Source: Firmicutes bacterium HGW-Firmicutes-1
Lineage (GTDB): Bacteria > Bacillota > Clostridia > Lachnospirales > Vallitaleaceae
Assembly: GCA_002841625.1 (NCBI GenBank)
Contig: PHAG01000017.1
Location: 1-45,867 of the forward strand
DNA: 45,867 bases
Reading direction: 5' to 3'
A model generated the notes under the pieces. The model ran no database searches and was not told the DNA's origin. It saw only the letters and a list, made by a program, of their open reading frames with translations. Made by a program: the position numbers and the translations under genes. Shown piece by piece: positions 39,610 to 45,867 of this stretch (position 1 is the stretch's first letter; every line of letters starts with the position of its first letter).

Positions 39610-39882
39610 TAATGAACCTCCAATAGGATAACTGTTTTGTCCTTAATAATTTTAGTTTTAACTTGATTTTAAAAATTAAACAACAGGTAACAAATTGCAT
39701 CAAAAAAAGGTGCATAGAATGCTGGAGAAAGCTAAGATATAAAAAGTTTTTAATGGTTAGGCTCGCAATTACTCAGATTATTAAATAAAAAAAAGTTCGA
39801 ATAGGACATGCTTTGATAAAAAACGAAGCTTGTATATGCTAATATCTTTATATACATAATGTATTTGTGGGGTGGAGCATAT

Positions 39883-41082
39883 ATGATTAAAAATGATGAA
39901 ATAATTGGCCAAGATATATCACGGTCACTTCCTAAAAATGTTAGACAGATTGGTGAGGTACAAAATGGGCAGAGGATATATATGGAGGATTATGCATATA
40001 CCTATTTGCATCAATTTGCTGCATACAATAAAAAAGAAGAGCAGATTTCTTTTTTAATTGGAGAACAAACGGTTTTAGATAATGAAAGCATTTTGCTTAT
40101 TCATGGTGTTATACAAGCAACGCATTTAAACAGAGAAAATGGAAATGTAGAGATGACAGGGGAAACATGGGCAAAGGCTCATGAAATAAGAAAGCAATAT
40201 TTTTCAGAGTACGAGATTATTGGTTGGTCATATACCCAACCAGGATATGGAGTATTATTAACCTCTTTCTTGATAAAACAGCATGGGGTTTTCTTTAATC
40301 AAGAAGGGAAAGTGTTATTAATACTGGATCCTGTTGAAAAAGAAGAGGCATTTTTTCAATTAAGGGAAGGCGATTTGATTCAAAAAACAGGGTTTTTTAT
40401 ATATTATGAGAAAAACATTGCCATGCATGAATATATGCTTGAGTATAAGGTGGTTCAGGAAAATATATTTGAAACACAGGTGGATGAAGCAGTAAAGCAA
40501 TATAGATTAAAAGATCAAGAAAAGAAAGAGGTTCAGTATCATAAAAGGTTTGTTAATATGTTATTTGCACTGAGTGGAGCGTTAGTAATCATGTGTATTC
40601 TAATTGGGATAGGATTACTGAATAATCTTGAAGAAATGAATCGTTTGAAAAAATCCTTTGGCGCTGTTATGGAAGATTATGGAGTATTAAAAGATGGATT
40701 ATCTGAAGAAGTAAGAGGGGAGACTAGTGTCGATCGTGAAAAAGAAGTTACAATGGATTTAGAAGCTGCTAACAAAATACCAGAGGGGACAGTAGCAGAA
40801 AATATTTCAGACTCACCTGTCACAGATGCCAATTCAAATACAGAAAAGGATTTGGTTCCAGAAAAAGAAGAAGAAGTTCAAGAGGCAGTAGCAATAGTTG
40901 AAAATGCAGAAATTAAGTCTAAAATACCAGAAACATATATTGTAAAGCCAGGAGATAACCTGATAACAATCAGTTATCAATTTTATTCAACGAAAGAGAT
41001 GGTAGCAGAAATTCAAGAAATAAATGATATTGATAATCCTCATAAAATATATGTTGGTCAAAAGCTTTCACTGCCTCAATGA
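39883..41082 (+). CDS. Membrane protein: degenerate MPN/JAMM-like domain, TM helix, LysM
   Basis: A 399-aa protein. The N-terminal region (around residues 25-190) resembles an MPN (JAMM) domain: a GWSYTQPGYG stretch (around residues 114-123) lines up with the family GWYHTHPGFG, but both zinc histidines are Y and Q and the later Asp is missing, so it would be catalytically inactive. One membrane helix follows (around residues 222-245), then a charged coiled or disordered linker and a C-terminal LysM domain (YIVKPGDNLITISYQF..., around residues 352-398). The LysM would lie outside, the MPN-like domain inside. The ATG at 39883 has GGGGTGGAG upstream; an open extension to 39859 lacks one. The MPN assignment is by eye. 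Confidence 0.7.
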   Translation: MIKNDEIIGQDISRSLPKNVRQIGEVQNGQRIYMEDYAYTYLHQFAAYNKKEEQISFLIGEQTVLDNESILLIHGVIQATHLNRENGNVEMTGETWAKAHEIRKQYFSEYEIIGWSYTQPGYGVLLTSFLIKQHGVFFNQEGKVLLILDPVEKEEAFFQLREGDLIQKTGFFIYYEKNIAMHEYMLEYKVVQENIFETQVDEAVKQYRLKDQEKKEVQYHKRFVNMLFALSGALVIMCILIGIGLLNNLEEMNRLKKSFGAVMEDYGVLKDGLSEEVRGETSVDREKEVTMDLEAANKIPEGTVAENISDSPVTDANSNTEKDLVPEKEEEVQEAVAIVENAEIKSKIPETYIVKPGDNLITISYQFYSTKEMVAEIQEINDIDNPHKIYVGQKLSLPQ

Positions 41083-41114
41083 CAATAAAAATCCCCATAT
41101 GGGGATTTTTATTG
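41083..41114. terminator. Strong terminator after the LysM gene
   Basis: CAATAAAAATCCCC (41083-41096) pairs perfectly with GGGGATTTTTATTG (41101-41114) around ATAT. It begins right at the stop codon of the LysM gene. Confidence 0.9.
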
Positions 41115-41140
41115 TGACAAATTAATCATTGTGATATAAT
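41112..41140 (+). promoter_or_regulatory. Promoter of glgA
   Basis: TTGTGA (41112-41117) and TATAAT (41135-41140) are 17 bp apart. The -35 box overlaps the foot of the preceding terminator. The leader is about 105 nt and carries an imperfect TAGGAGAGG/CTTTCCTA hairpin near 41157-41198. Confidence 0.7.
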
Positions 41141-41250
41141 GCTAACAAGTAGTAGACTAGGAGAGGGTAAATCCTTAAATAAAGGGATGCTTTCCTAAGA
41201 AAATAAAAAGTGCAAGTTATATCGGCATCTAATAATAGAGAGGTATAGGG

Positions 41251-42702
41251 ATGAAATTACAAAAACGAACAATATTGTTTGTAACGCCTGAAATTGTACC
41301 GTTTAAAGCAACAGGTGGTTTGGCAGATGTAGCAGAAGCGTTGCCGGAAGCATTAATTGAAGCAGGCCAAAACGCGATTAGAGTTATGCCTAAATACGCA
41401 GGTATTGAAGACAAGTTTGATATAAAGAAGCAATTCAGCTTCATTGTTGAAACAGGAAAAAAAGCAAACGTTGCCGAAGTTTATAAATTTGAACAAAATG
41501 GTTTGATTACTTTTTTTATAGGTAATCATAATTATTTTGAAAGAGACAACTGCTATGGATATGAAGATGATGGTGAAAGATTTGGATTTTTTTGCAAAGC
41601 TGTTGTAGAAATGCTTATGTTTTTAGATATTAAACCGGACATTATCCACTTAAACGATTGGCAGTCAGCATTTATTGGATTGCTACTTAAAGAAGAATAT
41701 TATGAATTAGATTTTTATAAAAATATTAAATTGGTTTTTACAATTCACAACTTACAATATCAAGGTGTATTTGATATGCATACCTTGGACAACCTTAACT
41801 TATCTGCTAAGTACTTTAATCCTGAAAAAATAGAGTATTATGGTAAGGTATGCTTTATGAAAGCAGGAATTGTGTATTCAGATATGGTGACAACCGTAAG
41901 TGAAACCTATGCAAAGGAAATTCAAACACCTATTTATGGGTATGGATTAGACGGACTACTAAGAAGATACAGTTATAAAATTTCTGGGATACTCAATGGT
42001 ATTTATTATAGTAAATATGACCCTAGTATAGATTCAGCTTTATATGTTAATTTTTCAGAGGATAACTTTAGAGAAAACAGAAAAGAAAACAAACGTTTGA
42101 TGCAAAAAGAGCTAGGGCTACCAGAAAAGGACGTTCCAATGTTTGGTGTTGTAACACGATTTGCAGAACAAAAAGGTATTGATCTTATCATTTATGCTAT
42201 GAAAGCAATTTTGTTTGAAGACGTACAATTTGTTATATTAGGATCAGGTGAAGAAGAATATGAAAGAAAGCTTTTGAGCCTTGAAAGTAAATATAGTGAT
42301 CAAGTTAAAATTAATATTCAGTTTAATCAGGACTTAGCAAGAAGAATTTATGGTACTTGTGACTTTTTCTTAATGCCTTCCTTGTTTGAACCTTGTGGGT
42401 TATCTCAATTATACAGTTTAAGATACGGATCCATACCGATTGTAAGAGAAACTGGTGGATTATTAGATACAATACTAGATTATGATAAAGACAAAGATAA
42501 GGGTATTGGATTTTCCTTTAAAAATTTCAATGGGGAAGATTTTTTGAGTGCTATCTATAGATGCCTTTCAACTTATGAAGATCGGGACGAATGGAATAAA
42601 CTTGTTGAACGCGCAATGAAAACGAGATTCTCATGGAGTAAAGCAGCAGAAAGTTATATTGAAAAGTATGAAGCTCTTCTTGCTGACAATAGTAATGTTT
42701 AA
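41251..42702 (+). CDS. glgA: Glycogen synthase (GT5 family)
   Basis: A 483-aa GT-B glycosyltransferase. The N-terminal LFVTPEIVPFKATGGLADV (around residues 8-26), HLNDWQSAFIGLLL, TRFAEQKGIDLI (around residues 302-313) and PSLFEPCGLSQLYSLRYG (around residues 374-391) with the E-x7-E pair define glycogen/starch synthase of the ADP-glucose type. The usual K-T-G-G-L reads A-T-G-G-L, with a lysine one position earlier (K19, A20). glgB, glgC and glgD are not in the window. It has its own promoter. GT5 is secure; activity with ADP-glucose is assumed. Confidence 0.9.
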   Translation: MKLQKRTILFVTPEIVPFKATGGLADVAEALPEALIEAGQNAIRVMPKYAGIEDKFDIKKQFSFIVETGKKANVAEVYKFEQNGLITFFIGNHNYFERDNCYGYEDDGERFGFFCKAVVEMLMFLDIKPDIIHLNDWQSAFIGLLLKEEYYELDFYKNIKLVFTIHNLQYQGVFDMHTLDNLNLSAKYFNPEKIEYYGKVCFMKAGIVYSDMVTTVSETYAKEIQTPIYGYGLDGLLRRYSYKISGILNGIYYSKYDPSIDSALYVNFSEDNFRENRKENKRLMQKELGLPEKDVPMFGVVTRFAEQKGIDLIIYAMKAILFEDVQFVILGSGEEEYERKLLSLESKYSDQVKINIQFNQDLARRIYGTCDFFLMPSLFEPCGLSQLYSLRYGSIPIVRETGGLLDTILDYDKDKDKGIGFSFKNFNGEDFLSAIYRCLSTYEDRDEWNKLVERAMKTRFSWSKAAESYIEKYEALLADNSNV

Positions 42703-42743
42703 AGATTGTTTAACATAAGCATATAGTAATACTAATATGCCTG

Positions 42744-43814
42744 GTGAATAATTTGAAAAGTAACACTTTTAAAAATATAATAATGATTTCAAGTGTATAT
42801 GTGGGGACAGTATTAGGTGCAGGATTTGCGTCAGGGCAAGAAATGATGAAATTTTTTGCAATCTATGGCTATAAGGGCATGTTCGGGTTATTGTTGACGG
42901 GCATGCTTTTTAGTATTATCGGTTATATGGTGTTAAAGATTGTTTATACTAGAAAGTGCAACTCTTATACAGAATTTATGGAGATTATTGTAGGAAACAA
43001 TTGGGGAAGATTTTTAGAAATGATTGTCATGCTATTTATGTTTATTTGTTTTTGTGCAATGCTTGCTGGGGGAGGGGCGCTTTTTCAACAGCGTTTTCAT
43101 ATTCCATATTATTATGGTGTTGTATTTATGGCTGCAGGTTGTTTTTTTACATTCTTATTTGATGTGAAAGGTGTTGTTGCTATTAACACAATATTAGCAC
43201 CAGTACTGCTGGTTGGAATTTTGTTAATAGGAATTTACATATGGGTTTTTAGCGGAACTACAGTAGGCAATATGCTTCCAGAAGCACTTCATTTGATTAG
43301 GGATAATTGGATTTCGTCTTCTATTCTATACGTTGCATATAATAGTATCACATCAATAGTAGTGCTTTGCTCTTTAGGATATGTTCTGAATAAAATGGTT
43401 ACGGTAAGAATGAGTGCCTTTATCGGAGGTGCTTCACTTGGGTTAATCGGTTTGATTCTTGGGTTGGTTGTTTTGATTCATTATAAAGAAGTAATTGGAT
43501 TAGAGATTCCCCTACTAGGTATCGTTATGAAGTACTCAGAGTTTATTCAATATATTTATATAGTGGTGTTAGTTTCTGCTATGTTCACAACCGCAGTGGC
43601 AAATGGATTTGGTATAATCGAACGTATTAAAGAAAACAGTGTAATACTGAAAAAACATCCAGGTGCAATAAAGCTTGGTGTAGTAGGAACTGCAATTGCT
43701 TTATCGAGTGTAGGGTTTTCCACAATGGTGGGTAGTATTTATCCCTTATTTGGATATGCTGGAATTTTTGAACTTGTATGTATAGGTATTTTTTTTATTC
43801 AAAATGATAAATAA
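42744..43814 (+). CDS. YkvI-like membrane protein, LeuT-fold transporter
   Basis: A 356-aa protein with about ten membrane helices. The N-terminal IMISSVYVGTVLGAGFASGQ (around residues 13-32) followed by EMMKFF is the mark of the YkvI family, thought to be amino-acid-type secondary transporters of the LeuT-like fold; the substrate is unknown. The start is uncertain: GTG at 42744 has little upstream support, and a TTG at 42753 has GGTGAATAA before it. It follows glgA by 41 bp and abuts the next gene (1-bp overlap with the open frame). Confidence 0.82.
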   Translation: MNNLKSNTFKNIIMISSVYVGTVLGAGFASGQEMMKFFAIYGYKGMFGLLLTGMLFSIIGYMVLKIVYTRKCNSYTEFMEIIVGNNWGRFLEMIVMLFMFICFCAMLAGGGALFQQRFHIPYYYGVVFMAAGCFFTFLFDVKGVVAINTILAPVLLVGILLIGIYIWVFSGTTVGNMLPEALHLIRDNWISSSILYVAYNSITSIVVLCSLGYVLNKMVTVRMSAFIGGASLGLIGLILGLVVLIHYKEVIGLEIPLLGIVMKYSEFIQYIYIVVLVSAMFTTAVANGFGIIERIKENSVILKKHPGAIKLGVVGTAIALSSVGFSTMVGSIYPLFGYAGIFELVCIGIFFIQNDK

Positions 43815-43834
43815 TGAATGAAGTAGGTGATCGT

Positions 43835-44983
43835 ATGAAAGCAAGGGACAGGATTACCCTGCAAACGATTTTAGTAGCTATCATAATAATTGTAGCAGTG
43901 GTGTATGGAGTATTTATTAAGCCTAATTATTATAATTTTAATGGGGGTAAAATATTTTTTGAACCTATTTATTCAGAAAGCTTTGTAGCTAGGGATGAAT
44001 ATGAAATACATTCTTATGATCAAGCGCTTTATTTTAGCAGTCAAAATGGATTGAAAAAACTTACAACAAATAGAGAAAGCTTATGGGACAAGGTATTTTA
44101 TCTAGAAAATCCGAAGTTGTTTGTAGAAAATGAATACATGGCAGTTGTAGACCTAGGGGGTAAAGAAGCCTATATCTTTGATGATAAAGGCTATCTAATG
44201 TCTGTGAAGGTAGAGTCACCAATCATTCTTGCTGATATTAGTGAAGAAGGAGCCTTAGCCTTGGTAATAGAAAAAGAAGGTAAGCATTTGATTCAATTGT
44301 ACAAGCGCAATGGAAAGCTATATGCTGAAAGAGGTACTAATTTTTCAACAGATGGTTATCCCGTTGCAATTGATCTTTCTTCTTCGGGAGAAAAAATGGT
44401 AACAAGCTATCTATCTGTTAAGGATGGAATAATGAAGTCTACAATAGCTTTTTTTAGTTTTGGTGATACGGGGGAAATAGATCCTGATAATATCTTAGGG
44501 GGCTTCAATGTTGACAATGCGATTGCCCCAGAAATTAAATTTTTTGACGATGATCACCTGATTGTGATTAGTGATAAGAGCTTATTTTTTTATTATATTA
44601 AAGATAAGCCGAAATTAGCAAAAGACATTAAATTCAAAAATGAAATTAAAAAGATAGCCTACACGAAAGAAAACGTTGTTGTTTATTTTGGGAAACAAGT
44701 TGAGGCTACGAAGAATGATTTAAATAATAAAATTGCAATATATAGCTATGAAGGAGAAGTCTTGGATGAATATGACGCTCCTGATAATGTAATAAGTTTA
44801 ATAGGGGGTGACAGTAACTATTATATAATAACCCCCAGCACGATTGAATTACATAGCATTAAGAAAAAATTATGGGAAGCTCAGATAGATAAGGGGGCTA
44901 AGAATATACTTAGTATTGGTAAGGGTAAGTTCGTAATAGTCTATCAACAAGGATATGAAATTGTAAAAATGAAAGATATTTAG
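43835..44983 (+). CDS. Membrane-anchored beta-propeller-like protein
   Basis: A 382-aa protein with one N-terminal membrane helix (around residues 9-28; LVAIIIIVAVVYGVF) and a long strand-rich extracellular part with repeated patterns such as EYMAVVDLGGKEAYIFDDKG and ALVIEKEGKHLIQLYKRNGK, typical of WD40-like or PQQ-like propellers. It resembles an uncharacterised clostridial family (possibly DUF5711) often found beside cvpA; I cannot name a function. The ATG at 43835 after GTAGGTGAT was preferred over the one at 43814. It is 11 bp before the cvpA-like gene and probably works with it. Confidence 0.7.
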   Translation: MKARDRITLQTILVAIIIIVAVVYGVFIKPNYYNFNGGKIFFEPIYSESFVARDEYEIHSYDQALYFSSQNGLKKLTTNRESLWDKVFYLENPKLFVENEYMAVVDLGGKEAYIFDDKGYLMSVKVESPIILADISEEGALALVIEKEGKHLIQLYKRNGKLYAERGTNFSTDGYPVAIDLSSSGEKMVTSYLSVKDGIMKSTIAFFSFGDTGEIDPDNILGGFNVDNAIAPEIKFFDDDHLIVISDKSLFFYYIKDKPKLAKDIKFKNEIKKIAYTKENVVVYFGKQVEATKNDLNNKIAIYSYEGEVLDEYDAPDNVISLIGGDSNYYIITPSTIELHSIKKKLWEAQIDKGAKNILSIGKGKFVIVYQQGYEIVKMKDI

Positions 44984-44994
44984 GGGGTAGAGAA

Positions 44995-45705
44995 ATGAGT
45001 TTGAGTTATTTAGATTATATATTTATTGGAATTATTGTACTTACAGCAATCATAGCTTTTGGTAGAGGGTTAATAAAAACAATTTATTCATTTTTTTCTT
45101 TAATCATTGGAATGGGAGTTGCTTATACATTATATCCAAAGGTGACGACACTTTTGTTTAAGTATACAAATGTTTATGCGTCTATGGTAAGCAAGATAAT
45201 TAAGGCGCTTAATCTCGAAAAATTAGCCCAAAATCAAGTAACCCCTCAAGACCAGCTACAAGTAATAGATAAGCTTAAGGTTCCTCAATTTCTGAAGATT
45301 GTTCTAAAGGAGAATAAAAATGCAGAAGTATATGATCTTTTAAAGGCAACAAAGTTAGAAGAGTATATAGGTGGGACTATTGCAACAATAGCTATGAATG
45401 CATTGGCCTTTTTGCTCGTATTGATATTGACCGTATTCATTTTGAAGATTGTATCTCATGCACTGGATATTATAAGTAAGCTTCCAGTGATTCATCAATT
45501 AAATAAGGTTGGGGGCTTAGCAATAGGATTGGTTCAAGGCGTAGTACTTGTGTGGATTTTATGTATTGCCCTTTCATTTATTACGAGTATACAAACAGAT
45601 GATAAGCTATTTCTATTAATAGAAAAATCTCCTCTTGTGAAGTATTTTTACAATCATAATTTACTAGTCAATTTTATCTCTAACCTTACAAAAGTATTCA
45701 CATAG
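44995..45705 (+). CDS. CvpA family membrane protein
   Basis: A 236-aa protein with four predicted membrane helices at about 7-27, 30-50, 125-150 and 175-200. The N-terminal YLDYIFIGIIVLTAIIAFGRG and later NKVGGLAIGLVQGVVLVWI match CvpA, a family first linked to colicin V production and more broadly to envelope homeostasis. It has a larger middle loop (around residues 55-115) than the shortest members. RBS TAGGGGGTAG precedes the ATG. It follows the propeller-like gene closely. Confidence 0.88.
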   Translation: MSLSYLDYIFIGIIVLTAIIAFGRGLIKTIYSFFSLIIGMGVAYTLYPKVTTLLFKYTNVYASMVSKIIKALNLEKLAQNQVTPQDQLQVIDKLKVPQFLKIVLKENKNAEVYDLLKATKLEEYIGGTIATIAMNALAFLLVLILTVFILKIVSHALDIISKLPVIHQLNKVGGLAIGLVQGVVLVWILCIALSFITSIQTDDKLFLLIEKSPLVKYFYNHNLLVNFISNLTKVFT

Positions 45706-45720
45706 TTTTTTTTATAATTA

Positions 45721-45757
45721 GTCCTGTCAAGCATTTTGAAAATGTCCTAATAAATCC
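45721..45757. repeat. GGACAT-type repeat in inverse orientation
   Basis: The reverse complement of this segment contains AGGACATTTTCAAAATG, close to the repeats at 46-90. It may be a decayed IS end or a chance similarity. Confidence 0.3.
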
Positions 45758-45799
45758 AAAACATAAGCACTAGTTATAGTTGGTGATAATACTGTCGAC

Positions 45800-45867
45800 A
45801 AAAGCATTTTTTCTGATAGTTGTGTACTCATTATTGGCAGTAAGTGTTCATTTTTCTGGCCTTACCC
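45800..45867 (+). repeat. Large dispersed hairpin element, copy 3 (cut by window edge)
   Basis: AAAAGCATTTTTTCT (about 45800-45813) is the outer arm of copy 1, and 45837-45856 is identical to the copy 1 inner stem 5' arm, followed by the first 11 apex bases (TGGCCTTACCC). The segment between differs from copy 1. The 3' half lies beyond the window. Confidence 0.85.

Noticed and set aside
39610-39882. Sigma-E or sigma-G promoters for yyaC or the LysM gene
   Set aside because: Several AT-rich partial matches are present but none has both boxes at the correct spacing; the 273-base gap otherwise shows nothing definite.
1-45867. CRISPR array, prophage or complete transposon
   Set aside because: No regularly spaced repeats of CRISPR type, no phage structural genes and no transposase or integrase frames were found.

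Overview
The window is low-GC DNA (about one third G+C by eye) with dense, mostly plus-strand operons, strong GGAGG-type ribosome binding sites and consensus TTGACA/TATAAT promoters. Together with an [FeFe]-hydrogenase operon, T-box control of trp, spore-linked genes (yyaC, a pdaA-like deacetylase, ricT) and a tmk-yaaQ-yaaR-holB-ricT-trmN6-rsmI-abrB cluster, this points to the chromosome of an anaerobic, endospore-forming Clostridia species. Genus or species cannot be fixed from the sequence alone.

Layout. 1-2,300: possible end of an insertion sequence at the left edge, then glnB-amtB behind a consensus promoter and a leader that fits an ANTAR-type antitermination site, followed by a large dispersed hairpin element. 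2,439-9,672: an Orn/Lys/Arg decarboxylase-fold protein, tmk, the c-di-AMP receptor gene yaaQ, yaaR, holB, ricT, trmN6, rsmI and convergent abrB, the same order as near the Bacillus subtilis origin. 9,851-16,462: a stand-alone LigD-type primase/polymerase domain and a three-gene NAD(P)-linked hydrogenase operon (NuoE-like, NuoF-GltD fusion, [FeFe] HydA) with a candidate Rex operator. 16,520-23,867: a second hairpin element, a Trp T-box leader followed by an orphan second T-box antiterminator, and trpEGDCFBA. 23,868-28,187: CBS-domain protein, divergent XRE regulators with shared operator repeats, sfsA, truA, polysaccharide deacetylase. 28,188-33,798: pgi with a structured leader, a small unknown protein, a two-component system, an Lrp/AsnC regulator and a metallo-beta-lactamase-fold protein. 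33,878-37,558: nadABC and an NiaR/YrxA-type repressor with a candidate operator at the nadA promoter. 37,677-45,705: a lipoprotein with chitobiase-like repeats, yyaC, a degenerate MPN-LysM membrane protein, glgA, a YkvI-like transporter, a beta-propeller-like membrane protein and a CvpA family protein. The right edge runs into a third hairpin element.

How it fits together: nitrogen (GlnK/Amt), redox (hydrogenase, NAD synthesis), tryptophan synthesis, glucose-phosphate/glycogen metabolism and sporulation functions, each with visible local RNA or operator control.

The least explained signal is a family of 140-165 bp imperfect hairpins (2,143-2,282; 16,596-16,759; 45,800-edge). They share a 26-nt apex with pairing-preserving substitutions, while the long stems differ between copies yet stay self-complementary. 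Two other small dispersed repeat families are also present.
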